From Bacteroides sp. (lineage in GTDB: Bacteria; Bacteroidota; Bacteroidia; Bacteroidales; Marinifilaceae), in contig JAETOX010000008.1 in assembly GCA_021771575.1 (NCBI GenBank), positions 1 through 55,161 on the forward strand: a stretch of DNA of 55,161 nucleotides. Reading direction: 5' to 3'. The translations under genes were made by a program, and so were the position numbers. The notes beneath the pieces are model-generated. The model was not told the DNA's origin and made no database searches. It worked only from the letters and a program-made list of their open reading frames with translations. Positions within the stretch are counted from its first letter, which is position 1. Every line of letters begins with the position of its first letter. Shown piece after piece: positions 18,201-25,342 of the stretch.

Positions 18201-18593
18201 CCCCGGCATAGGGCCGTTTTTATCTGACACTTTCCCTTTGATGGTACCCCTTTTCACATCCTGAGGTCCTGCTGTCTGCCTGGGTACGACAAAAATCACC
18301 TCATTCTCATACCGGCACTCTAATCCGGTCTCCCTAAACACATCTGCCAGCACATCCGCCAGTCTCTTATCCGTAGCTTGCACATTGATCGCCGACAATT
18401 TACCGACATGCTTCTCATTAAAAACAAACTGCACCCCCGTTTGTTTGCGAATTTCCTTGAACAATGTCCGTACATTGCTCCCGTGCAAACTCAATGTCAC
18501 CAACTGGTCCTGCGAATAACTGTGAGCACTCGCTCCCATTACGAAAACCAGCATGAAAAACGCAAATAGTTTCATCACGTTCAGAATTTTCAT
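15288..18593 (-). CDS. SusC/RagA-family TonB-dependent transporter with STN domain
   Basis: The 1101-aa protein has a signal peptide (MKLFAFFMLVFVMGASAHSY), an STN domain at about 30-105 (VTLSLHGSNVRTLFKEIRKQ), a carboxypeptidase-regulatory-like domain (VSDKNGPMPGVTVIIKGT), the box DEVVVNGY, a plug with LKDASATILYGSRAANG and a barrel ending RGLSYPFARSFVFGLN. The STN domain fits regulation by the FecR encoded upstream. The frame opens at a TTG at 18617, but the ATG at 18593 begins the signal peptide. The last 20 nt before the ATG (ATTACAAATTT) resemble those before the other susC. It is a paralogue of the SusC at 1273-4581, most alike in the final 300 residues. Confidence 0.93.
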   Translation of the reverse strand: MKILNVMKLFAFFMLVFVMGASAHSYSQDQLVTLSLHGSNVRTLFKEIRKQTGVQFVFNEKHVGKLSAINVQATDKRLADVLADVFRETGLECRYENEVIFVVPRQTAGPQDVKRGTIKGKVSDKNGPMPGVTVIIKGTSIGVMTDAEGNYSLTLPDVAEPVLLFSFVGMKTQEVKYEGQEALDVVMVEDTQEMDEVVVNGYFTRKTEGFAGAVTTIKKEDLQKVHTSNLFTTLSALDAGFKINDNNAAGSNPNVLPDFTIRGKGSFQEGSSAPLFIVDGFESSVQKVYDMDVNRIESITILKDASATILYGSRAANGVVVVETVKPKPGQLRLTYDFKPSVEIADLTDYDLMNAAEKLEYEKRAGLYEPVKDDLLSTYAREELYYRKYKNVQEGVNTDWLAQPVHNAFSHSHSLMVEGGAENVLYSLDGFYDKNNGVMKGSGRDRYGFGFSLQYRIKEKLIIRNYATYSNMHSYDSPYGSFSSYATANPYECPWRENGELAPTLIDGTANPLYNASLPNRADNYDEYFADNLSADWIVGKGWRLIGQFRVEKGNTRSENYRSPFSSEFMTPKTDPYTHRVTYVAADIEDRGRLTLGAGKYLNYIGKLTANYNKLLADKHMLFFGAGAEIGQNQRETYSFTASGFADDRYSDAAFAIQFLENSRPSSSESTTRSIGLLANFNYIYDNRFFLDLSGRYDGSSLFGADKRWAPFWSVGGGWNIHKEHFWSENSFLDLLKVRASYGVTGNQEFQAYQAKTMYSYQTGRLYNTLITSTLMGYGNKDLKWQNQYTTNVGIDLGMWKNRLSMTFNYYYKKTDGMLAEITVAPSLGFPNSMFTSNLGEIENRGWEVSLSGSPVRSEQHDLEWRVSFQASQNRNKLNKISNQLKNLNEQNNLATFTPGNVYEEGESLTAIKAVPSLGIDPGTGQEIYVKKDGTLTYTWDAADKVLAGDTEPDLFGNISTNLYWKGFNLNAVFQYSIGGELYNTTLSSRVEGANPANNADRRVLYDRWQEEGQHALYRNIRNYNQTYISTRFVQRNNYLKFTSLSLSYDVKREWVSHLRLSSVRLSFYMNDLFHCSTIRQERGLSYPFARSFVFGLNIGI

Positions 18594-18620
18594 AAATTTG
18601 TAATTAGAATTTGACAATAA

Positions 18621-18698
18621 GACAGCATCACCCTGAGAAAGTCTTGCTGTCCGTTTTATTCACACACGCAGGTAAAGAGGTCTTGACTTCTTTACCTG
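18621..18698 (-). promoter_or_regulatory. Two tandem stem-loops between fecR and susC (second locus)
   Basis: Two bases after the fecR stop a perfect 10-bp stem can form (CAGGTAAAGA at 18669-18678 with TCTTTACCTG at 18689-18698, 10-nt loop). A second dyad, GACAGCA at 18621-18627 with TGCTGTC at 18645-18651, lies 28 nt before the susC ATG. There is no T-run. Position and number match the pair at 4619-4684, although the sequences differ. Confidence 0.5.
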
Positions 18699-18700
18699 TT

Positions 18701-19825
18701 TTATTTTACCACAATCGTCCTCCCTTTTATCTCAAAACGCACATCCGAAATCTGTTCAAAATAATACAACAACGAACGGATTTCTTTATACCGTGTCATC
18801 TCACCGGACAAACACTCCCACCGGGCAGCTTCCCGGGCATAGAAAACCTCCGCATCATACCAACGCACCAATTGTTCCATGATATTTTCCAACGTCTGGT
18901 TCTCAAAAACAAAAACACCATTTTTCCAAGCAATATAGGTATGGACATCCACATCATCCACCCGGATGCCCCGTCCATCCGCCACGGCAACCCCTCTCTG
19001 TCCCGGTTTTAACTTCACTTCCCCGGTTGCATCGGACATACTTACACATCCCTCCACCAAAACCGTTTCTGTCTTACCGGCAGTATAATTATTGACATTA
19101 AAAGCCGTCCCGAATACTTGGATCCGCACTTTCCCCGCCCGAACAATAAAAGGTTTGCTTTCATCCGGACGCACCTCAAAATAAGCTTCCCCATTCAGAT
19201 ACACCTCCCGGCGGTTCCCGGCAAAAACGACAGGATAACGAAGTTCCGTCCCCGCATTCAACCAAACCCGCGTACCGTCGGCCAACCCAACGGAATATTC
19301 GCCCCCCCGCGGAGTAATCACCGTATTATACAACAATGCAGTCTGTTCCTCCCCCGAAACGGTATAATTCACCGCCCCGTTCGTATCCACACATATGGTC
19401 GTTCCGTTTACCTCAGTCAATTGACAACCGTTACCATTCAATGCTATACTTTCGCCCGACGACAATATCAATTGGGCTTTCCGCTCGCCCTGCACAATCG
19501 CCACCGTTTCCAAAGCCCCCTTTTCCTGCACCGCATGCGACATGTAAAACAATCCTATACCCAATACACACATTGCCGCTACCCACACAGACATCCGCCG
19601 AATCGTCCGCATTTGCATCTTACGCCTCATCTGCACGACTGTTCCTTTTACCAATCCGGAACGCACACCCCAGCGCATCTTCAAAAATGTTCTTCGAAAT
19701 TCTGTAAAATAAATCCTGTTTGCCTCGTTTTCTTCCATCCACCTCTCCATACTCTCCATTTCCTCCTCCGAAAGAACTCCCGACAAATAGTCATACAATA
19801 ATAAATCCCGTTGCTCTTGCTCCAT
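18701..19825 (-). CDS. FecR-family anti-sigma factor
   Basis: The 374-aa protein has an acidic N-terminal segment (LSGVLSEEEMESMERWMEEN), a membrane helix at about 82-98 (MSVWVAAMCVLGIGLFYM), the periplasmic FecR domain (PRGGEYSVGLADGTRVWLNA, GEAYFEV, VFGTAFNVNNY) and a C-terminal DUF4974-like domain (LENIMEQLVRWYDAEVFY). It should restrain the sigma factor encoded just upstream and receive the signal from the SusC STN domain. The ATG at 19825 is 34 bp after the sigma gene stop codon, and that gap is almost filled by a 10-bp inverted repeat whose loop carries the ribosome-binding region. Confidence 0.93.
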   Translation of the reverse strand: MEQEQRDLLLYDYLSGVLSEEEMESMERWMEENEANRIYFTEFRRTFLKMRWGVRSGLVKGTVVQMRRKMQMRTIRRMSVWVAAMCVLGIGLFYMSHAVQEKGALETVAIVQGERKAQLILSSGESIALNGNGCQLTEVNGTTICVDTNGAVNYTVSGEEQTALLYNTVITPRGGEYSVGLADGTRVWLNAGTELRYPVVFAGNRREVYLNGEAYFEVRPDESKPFIVRAGKVRIQVFGTAFNVNNYTAGKTETVLVEGCVSMSDATGEVKLKPGQRGVAVADGRGIRVDDVDVHTYIAWKNGVFVFENQTLENIMEQLVRWYDAEVFYAREAARWECLSGEMTRYKEIRSLLYYFEQISDVRFEIKGRTIVVK

Positions 19826-19827
19826 AA

Positions 19828-19856
19828 TTTACTGTCTTTCTTTTACAGACAGTAAA
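19828..19856 (-). promoter_or_regulatory. Stem-loop enclosing the fecR ribosome-binding region
   Basis: TTTACTGTCT (19828-19837) and AGACAGTAAA (19847-19856) form a perfect 10-bp dyad with a 9-nt A/G-rich loop. On the minus-strand transcript the structure ends 2 nt before the fecR ATG at 19825. Folding would limit ribosome access, so the ratio of anti-sigma to sigma could be tuned here. Confidence 0.5.
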
Positions 19857-19859
19857 TAT

Positions 19860-20444
19860 TCAAAAACGGTTGAATGATTTTTTTACTTTTTTCAGGAAAT
19901 AAAGGAAAAATATCTCCCCATAAACGGCAAATTCTTTTCTCAAGGTCTTTAAAGAATTCACCAATAAAGTCTTAACTGTAGCTATGGAAATACCATATTT
20001 TTCTGCCACCTCTTTATATTTCAGATTTTCCAAATAGACACTTTTGATCACCTCCCGGCTTCTTTCCGGCAACCTTTCCACGGCCTCCCGGACTTTTTCC
20101 ACCACCTCATCCTTAAAATCGTCATACTCTTCCGCCACCGATACAGGAATAGCGACTTCCCCCACCCGCCGCAACGGGTCCGTCTTCTCTAAACTATTCA
20201 ACGCCCGGTTGCGCACACCTACATACAAATAATTTTTCAACCCCATCGGCTGCACATGGTCCAACATACTTTTTTCCCACAACTTAATGAAAAATTCCTG
20301 CACCAGATTCTCTGCCGCATTTACATCATGTATAAACGTATCCGCCCATATTACCAAAGATTGGTAATATTTCTCAAAAAGATATTCCATACCATTTTTC
20401 TCCTTGCGCTTAATCAACAAACAGATGGTTTCGTCAGAATACAT
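19860..20444 (-). CDS. ECF RNA polymerase sigma factor (SigE/FecI type)
   Basis: The 194-aa protein carries region 2 (YLFEKYYQSLVIWADTFI, then AENLVQEFFIKLWEK) and region 4 with a helix-turn-helix (VAEKYGISIATVKTLLVNSL). It ends in a basic, aromatic tail (FFLYFLKKVKKSFNRF). It should drive the fecR-susC-susD-DUF4843-PKD operon under FecR control. The ATG at 20444 is the only good start; another ATG at 20449 is followed at once by a stop codon. It is divergent from dprA, and a large dyad symmetry fills the region between them. Confidence 0.9.
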   Translation of the reverse strand: MYSDETICLLIKRKEKNGMEYLFEKYYQSLVIWADTFIHDVNAAENLVQEFFIKLWEKSMLDHVQPMGLKNYLYVGVRNRALNSLEKTDPLRRVGEVAIPVSVAEEYDDFKDEVVEKVREAVERLPERSREVIKSVYLENLKYKEVAEKYGISIATVKTLLVNSLKTLRKEFAVYGEIFFLYFLKKVKKSFNRF

Positions 20445-20490
20445 TACATAATATATTAATTAAATTGCAACAATTAATTTATGTGACAAT

Positions 20491-20539
20491 TATAAAATAT
20501 TCTATCGAAAGCAGCAAATTCTATCATGAATATTTTATA
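20491..20539. repeat. 12-bp inverted repeat with internal 8-bp direct repeats between the sigma gene and dprA
   Basis: TATAAAATATTC (20491-20502) and GAATATTTTATA (20528-20539) are perfect inverted copies 25 bp apart. ATTCTATC occurs twice in direct orientation (20499-20506 and 20518-20525). The element lies 47 bp upstream of the sigma gene and 87 bp upstream of dprA, where a dimeric regulator or an activated promoter would be expected. On the minus strand a relaxed -7-like AGAATTTG falls inside the spacer. Confidence 0.6.
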
Positions 20540-20625
20540 GTGTCCATATCTATTGGTTGTTTGAAAAAAATTCCATAAATTTATCGATTATTAACAGATA
20601 CTTAATATTTCAAATCTTCTATGCT

Positions 20626-21741
20626 ATGAAAACCGATAGTTCTGCCCGGGCTCAAGTCGCAATCAGTCTGCTTCCCCGGTTAAACAGCAATTTTTGTCTT
20701 CCCCTTATTGAAAGATGCGGAAGTATAGAAGGTTATTTCCAGGAAAGCGACAAGGCATTAAATGCCATCTATCAGGAATTACACATTTCCGCCAATCTCT
20801 TCGACCGCCAGAAGGCACTCCAGGAAGCAGACAAAGAATTAGAACAAATAGACCGACACGACATCCGCATCTGTTCCTCAGAAAGCGATATTTACCCAGA
20901 TTTGCTCAAACAATGCGAAGATGCCCCATTGGTTTTCTTTTACAAAGGTAATCTGCGGATAACCGTCCCAACAGTTATATACTTGGCTATTGTTGGAACC
21001 CGTCACGCTTCCCCCAGATGCCAGAATAAAGTAACATCCACCATAGAAGAACTCAGCCTGACAGGAAGACATATAGTTATTGTCAGCGGCCTTGCTTACG
21101 GCATTGATGCATCGGCCCATCGAGCAAGTTTGCAATACGGCCTAAAAACATTTGCGGTTTTAGGACACGGACTACACATGATCTATCCAGCTTCACACAA
21201 AAAATTAGCAGACAATATCCTTCAAGCAGGAGGTGTCCTCATCAGCGAATTTCCTTGCACTACCCCTGTTCATCCGAGCAATTTCCTACGTCGTAATCGC
21301 ATTATAGCCGGCCTATGCCAAGCTACCCTCATTGCCGAATCGGCAGAAAAAGGAGGAGCTATGTCCACCGCACGTATAGCCGCTTCATATAATCGGGATG
21401 TCATGGCCTTTCCGGGTAGGCCAGACGACAAATATTCAGCAGGCTGCAACCGACTCATCAAAGAAAACACAGCAGCTTTAGTCGATAATACCATAGACAT
21501 CATGCACATACTAAATATCCCGGTTTCCCGCAACACACCAACAATGCCAGAACTGTTTGAAACGGACAATCAATCAACTATGTTGATAAATTTAATTGAC
21601 AAAACAGAAGACATCACCATGGATGACCTCATTCAAGCAACAACCATACCTCATGGAGAGTTAGCTGCTCTTCTATTACAATTAGAACTAGAAGGTAAAA
21701 TACTGGCATTACCAGGAAAACGGTATACCCTGAAAAATTAA
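20626..21741 (+). CDS. dprA: DNA-processing protein DprA
   Basis: The 371-aa protein is the single-strand DNA-binding RecA loader used in natural transformation. The N-terminal helical domain is followed by the Rossmann-like DprA core: VGTRHASPRCQNKV, VSGLAYGIDASAHRASL, GHGLHMIYPASHKKLA, SEFPCTTPVHPSNFLRRNRI and AEKGGAMSTARIAASYNRD with FPGRPDDKYSAGCNRLI. A C-terminal winged-helix (about residues 310-371) ends LEGKILALPGKRYTLK. The frame is open from 20557, but the ATG at 20626 (MKTDSSARAQVAISLL) gives the usual DprA start. It stands alone, divergent from the ECF sigma gene and 188 bp before gdhA. Confidence 0.95.
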   Translation: MKTDSSARAQVAISLLPRLNSNFCLPLIERCGSIEGYFQESDKALNAIYQELHISANLFDRQKALQEADKELEQIDRHDIRICSSESDIYPDLLKQCEDAPLVFFYKGNLRITVPTVIYLAIVGTRHASPRCQNKVTSTIEELSLTGRHIVIVSGLAYGIDASAHRASLQYGLKTFAVLGHGLHMIYPASHKKLADNILQAGGVLISEFPCTTPVHPSNFLRRNRIIAGLCQATLIAESAEKGGAMSTARIAASYNRDVMAFPGRPDDKYSAGCNRLIKENTAALVDNTIDIMHILNIPVSRNTPTMPELFETDNQSTMLINLIDKTEDITMDDLIQATTIPHGELAALLLQLELEGKILALPGKRYTLKN

Positions 21742-21858
21742 ACATTTTATCGAATTTACGGAATTCGCCATAACAATTATTAATAAATAAAACCATTATA
21801 ACTATCAATCCGAAACCAATAAGGAGATTCTGTTTATAAAAAATTAACCGTAAAAAGT

Positions 21859-21887
21859 TTTGATATCACAAATTATTAGTAATTTTG
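21859..21887 (+). promoter_or_regulatory. Promoter of gdhA
   Basis: TTTG (21859-21862) and TAATTTTG (21880-21887) are separated by 17 nt and match the Bacteroidales primary sigma consensus. The expected transcription start near 21892 leaves a leader of about 38 nt before the gdhA ATG at 21930. Confidence 0.65.
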
Positions 21888-21929
21888 ACATCCGAAAAAC
21901 TTGAACAACTCATATTAATAATTATACTG

Positions 21930-23264
21930 ATGAGACCAGAAATTAAAGAATTCATGGATGCCTTAAAGGCAAAAACAGTAGGTGAAGCAGAATTTCACCA
22001 AGCTGTAGAAGAAGTTATTGAAACTGTATGGGATACCTATCAGGCAAACCCGAAATACAAAGCCAATAAGATTCTTGAAAAAATGGTAGAACCTGAAAGA
22101 GTTATCATGTTCCGGGTACCATGGATCGACGATAAAGGTGAAGTGCAAATCAATCGCGGCTACCGTGTACAATTCAACAGTGCCATCGGACCGTACAAAG
22201 GAGGTTTACGTTTCCATCCGTCGGTAACATTGGGCGGCTTGAAATTCTTAGGCTTTGAACAGACTTTCAAAAACTCTCTGACTACACTGCCGATGGGTGG
22301 TGGTAAAGGAGGTTCTGACTTCAACCCGAAAGGAAAATCAGATAACGAAGTAATGCGTTTCTGCCAGAGCTTTATGACCGAACTTTGCAAACACATCGGT
22401 CCGGATACTGACGTACCTGCTGGTGATATCGGTGTTGGCGGACGTGAAATCGGTTATCTGTTTGGACAATACAAGAGAATTCGCAACGAATTTGTTGGTG
22501 TATTGACCGGTAAGAACAGAGAATTCGGAGGTTCACGCGTACGTCCGGAAGCTACCGGTTACGGAACGGTTTATTTCGCACAGCACATGCTGAAAGAAAA
22601 AGGTGAAGACATCAAAGGCAAAACAGTTGCTATCTCCGGATTCGGTAATGTTGCCTGGGGTGCTGCTCAGAAACTGGTTCAGCTGGGAGCTAAATTAGTA
22701 ACCATCTCTGGACCGGACGGATATATCTATGACGAAAAAGGTCTGACTCAGGAAGGTGTAGACTATATGCTTGAACTGCGTGCCAGCAACAATGACGTTG
22801 TTGAACCGTATGCAGCTAAATTCGGCGCAAAATTCTTCGCTAAGAGAAAACCGTGGGAAGTAAAATGCGACCTTGCATTCCCGTGTGCTATCCAGAACGA
22901 ATTGAATGAAGAGGATGCAAAACAACTCGTAGCTAACGGTTGCCAAATGGTAGTAGAAACTTCTAACATGGGATGTACTGCCGAAGCTGTTCGTTACCTG
23001 AATTCTCATATTTCTTTCGCTCCGGGTAAAGCTGCTAATGCCGGTGGTGTTGCCGTATCAGGTCTGGAAATGAGCCAGAATTCCATGAGATACAGCTGGA
23101 CTGCTGAAGAAGTAGATCAGAAATTGTCTCAGATCATGAAAGACATTCACGATACTTGCGTTAAATTCGGTAAGGACGGCGATAAGATCGACTACGTGAA
23201 AGGAGCTAACATCGGTGGTTTCATCAAAGTTGCTGAAGCCATGTGTGCTCAGGGACACGTATAG
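21930..23264 (+). CDS. gdhA: Glutamate dehydrogenase (NADP-type, hexameric)
   Basis: The 444-aa enzyme interconverts 2-oxoglutarate plus ammonia and glutamate. It has the GDH substrate domain (GYRVQFNSAIGPYKGGLRFH, LPMGGGKGGSDFNPKG with the catalytic Lys region, DVPAGDIGVGGREIG) and the nucleotide domain with VAISGFGNVAWGAAQKLVQL. The C-terminal ANAGGVAVSGLEMSQN is complete. Length and motifs match the 440-460 aa class normally used for ammonium assimilation. The frame is open from 21885, but that TTG overlaps the promoter -7 box, so the ATG at 21930 (MRPEIKEFMDALKAK) is chosen. Codon use is strongly biased toward common codons, as expected for an abundant protein. Confidence 0.97.
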   Translation: MRPEIKEFMDALKAKTVGEAEFHQAVEEVIETVWDTYQANPKYKANKILEKMVEPERVIMFRVPWIDDKGEVQINRGYRVQFNSAIGPYKGGLRFHPSVTLGGLKFLGFEQTFKNSLTTLPMGGGKGGSDFNPKGKSDNEVMRFCQSFMTELCKHIGPDTDVPAGDIGVGGREIGYLFGQYKRIRNEFVGVLTGKNREFGGSRVRPEATGYGTVYFAQHMLKEKGEDIKGKTVAISGFGNVAWGAAQKLVQLGAKLVTISGPDGYIYDEKGLTQEGVDYMLELRASNNDVVEPYAAKFGAKFFAKRKPWEVKCDLAFPCAIQNELNEEDAKQLVANGCQMVVETSNMGCTAEAVRYLNSHISFAPGKAANAGGVAVSGLEMSQNSMRYSWTAEEVDQKLSQIMKDIHDTCVKFGKDGDKIDYVKGANIGGFIKVAEAMCAQGHV

Positions 23265-23293
23265 TAGTCAGAACACTGTGATAAGATTAATAA

Positions 23294-23325
23294 AAAAACG
23301 TGCGCAGAAAATTGCGCACGTTTTT
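23294..23325 (+). terminator. Terminator after gdhA
   Basis: AAAAACGTGCGCA (23294-23306) pairs with TGCGCACGTTTTT (23313-23325) across a 6-nt loop, with a T-run on the plus strand. It is a perfect 13-bp stem. Confidence 0.9.
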
Positions 23326-23368
23326 ATTTATTATCTTCGCTAAGGTGCTAACCTTTTATTTTACGTTT

Positions 23369-24148
23369 ATGTATATCGATACCCATTCCCATCTCTATGA
23401 AGAAGAATTCCGTGAAGACCGGCGGGAAACAGTAGAGCGTGCCCGCGAAGCACAGGTAGGCTGTATCGTTCTTCCGGATATAGACAGTGCATCCCGGAGC
23501 AGAATGCTAGAACTGGAAGCCCAATATCCTAAAATGATGTTTCCCCTGGTGGGACTACATCCGACCTCCGTACATGATAATTACAAAGAAGAACTGGCAG
23601 CCATAGAAAAGCAGCTAGGTATTCATTCCTATTACGGTATAGGAGAATGCGGCATTGATCTCTACTGGGATAAAACCTATTACAAAGAACAAATCAAAGC
23701 TTTCGAACACCAGCTCTGGCTAGCCAAAGACATGAATTTCCCTGTGATTATTCATTCGCGTGATTCACTGGAGGTGATATTCGATATATTGAAAAAACAC
23801 CCCTATGTCCGGGGAATCCTCCATTGTTTCCCGGGAAATGCCGAAGATGCCCGTTTGGCTTGTGACTTGGGCTTTCTTTTGGGTATAGGAGGTGTAGTGA
23901 CTTTCAAAAAAAGCCTGATGGCCGAAACCGTCAAAGAAATCGGCATAGAACATATTGTTCTGGAAACCGATTGTCCCTATTTAGCGCCGGTCCCTTACCG
24001 GGGAAAACGCAATGAAAGTAGTTATATTCCGTTAATAGCTCAAAAAATTGCAGAAATAACAGGGGAAGAGATAAAAAAAATCGAGAAAATTACCTCGCAG
24101 AATGCAATGAATTTGTTTAATTTGCATTGTGAGAAAGTGACGAGGTGA
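23369..24148 (+). CDS. tatD: TatD-family metal-dependent hydrolase / DNase
   Basis: The 259-aa TIM-barrel protein has the TatD metal ligands in order: YIDTHSHL (His pair) at the N-terminus, GIGECGIDLYW (Glu), FPVIIHSRDS (His), GILHCFPGN (His) and LETDCPYLAP (Asp). TatD proteins are cytoplasmic 3'-5' exonucleases or hydrolases with a role in DNA repair. The frame opens at 23300 inside the gdhA terminator, so the ATG at 23369 (MYIDTHSH) is the start. ansA follows 25 bp later on the same strand and is probably co-transcribed. Confidence 0.93.
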   Translation: MYIDTHSHLYEEEFREDRRETVERAREAQVGCIVLPDIDSASRSRMLELEAQYPKMMFPLVGLHPTSVHDNYKEELAAIEKQLGIHSYYGIGECGIDLYWDKTYYKEQIKAFEHQLWLAKDMNFPVIIHSRDSLEVIFDILKKHPYVRGILHCFPGNAEDARLACDLGFLLGIGGVVTFKKSLMAETVKEIGIEHIVLETDCPYLAPVPYRGKRNESSYIPLIAQKIAEITGEEIKKIEKITSQNAMNLFNLHCEKVTR

Positions 24149-24173
24149 ATAATAACCATTAACAAAACAACAG

Positions 24174-25214
24174 ATGACAAAATCTGTACTGATCATTTAC
24201 ACAGGAGGGACTATCGGGATGGTAAACGATCCGGAAACGGGCGCATTGTGTCCTTTCAATTTTGAACAAATAGCCAAAGCGGTTCCAGAAATCAAAGAAT
24301 TCGGTTTCAATATCGACAGTTACACACTTCCACAGATTATCGATTCTTCTGACTTACAACCGACCGTATGGGCCGAGTTATGCCAGATTATCCAAGATCA
24401 TTACGATAAATATTGCGGTTTTGTCATTCTGCACGGCACGGATACAATGGCTTATTCGGCCTCGGCGCTCAGTTTTATGTTAAGCAATCTCACCAAACCG
24501 GTTGTGTTTACCGGTTCTCAGCTTCCAATCGGAACCATTCGAACCGATGGACGGGAAAATCTGATCGCCGCCCTCGAAATTGCCGCCGCTACAATCGAGG
24601 ATAGAGCGGTAGTTCCTGAGGTATGTATTTTATTCGGAGCCAAACTTTTCAGGGGTAACCGAACAACTAAGATCAATGCCGAGAGTTTCGACGCTTTCCA
24701 ATCCTTCAATTATCCCCCTTTAGCTGAAATCGGAATACATATTCATTACAATTACGGAGCGATAGATTACTCGCCCAAAACAGCTCCATTATCCATCTTT
24801 ACGGGCATGAATACCCACATCGCCGTATTAAAACTGTTCCCCGGTATTCAATTGGATCTGATCGATGCTGTTATTCATACCCCCGGATTAAAAGGGCTGA
24901 TTCTGGAGACTTACGGTTCCGGAAATGCTCCGACCAGTTGTGCGTTTTTACAAAAAATTAAGGAAGCCTCGGTCATGGGGATCATCATCTACAATGTTAC
25001 TCAATGCCAAGGGGGTACAGTAGAAATGGGAAGATACGAAACCAGCCGGGAATTATTAAACTATGGTGTATCAAGCGGATATGACATTACGATGGAAGCT
25101 GCGGTATGCAAAATGATGCATTTGTTGGAAAAATACACAGACGCTAATGAAATAAAAAAATACTTAAATTCATCAATAAAAGGAGAAATAAGCGTGAATC
25201 ATATTGGGTTTTAA
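24174..25214 (+). CDS. ansA: Type I (cytoplasmic) L-asparaginase
   Basis: The 346-aa enzyme hydrolyses asparagine to aspartate and ammonia. The N-terminal IIYTGGTIGM carries the nucleophilic Thr (Thr13), and VILHGTDTMAYSASALSF (residues 84-101) carries the second Thr-Asp pair of the active site. There is no signal peptide, so it is the type I cytosolic form. C-terminal QCQGGTVEMGRYETS matches the family. It probably shares a transcript with tatD (25 bp gap). Confidence 0.93.
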   Translation: MTKSVLIIYTGGTIGMVNDPETGALCPFNFEQIAKAVPEIKEFGFNIDSYTLPQIIDSSDLQPTVWAELCQIIQDHYDKYCGFVILHGTDTMAYSASALSFMLSNLTKPVVFTGSQLPIGTIRTDGRENLIAALEIAAATIEDRAVVPEVCILFGAKLFRGNRTTKINAESFDAFQSFNYPPLAEIGIHIHYNYGAIDYSPKTAPLSIFTGMNTHIAVLKLFPGIQLDLIDAVIHTPGLKGLILETYGSGNAPTSCAFLQKIKEASVMGIIIYNVTQCQGGTVEMGRYETSRELLNYGVSSGYDITMEAAVCKMMHLLEKYTDANEIKKYLNSSIKGEISVNHIGF

Positions 25215-25251
25215 CATTTTTTTTGTACCTTGCCGCGTCTTTCGATGCGTC

Positions 25252-25265
25252 TTGTATAGATACAA
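25252..25265. promoter_or_regulatory. Possible operator ahead of exbB
   Basis: TTGTAT (25252-25257) and ATACAA (25260-25265) form a 6-bp dyad around AG. A weak -7-like TACCTTGC lies at about 25226-25233, with TTG about 19 nt upstream. The rest of the 128-bp gap between ansA and exbB shows no gene. Confidence 0.25.
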
Positions 25266-25342
25266 AGGTTTGCAAGGAAAGTATGAGAGAATAGAGAGTT
25301 AAATTTTAATTATTTATAAACTAAAAATCAGTTAAAGAGATC

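Noticed and set aside
19118-19801. Plus-strand 227-codon open frame
   Set aside because: It is antisense to the second fecR. The His/Pro-rich composition is typical of the reverse frame of a GC-biased gene.
20491-20539. The 12-bp dyad as an invertible promoter
   Set aside because: The 25-bp spacer is far too short compared with known Bacteroides invertible promoters (well over 100 bp), and no invertase is adjacent.
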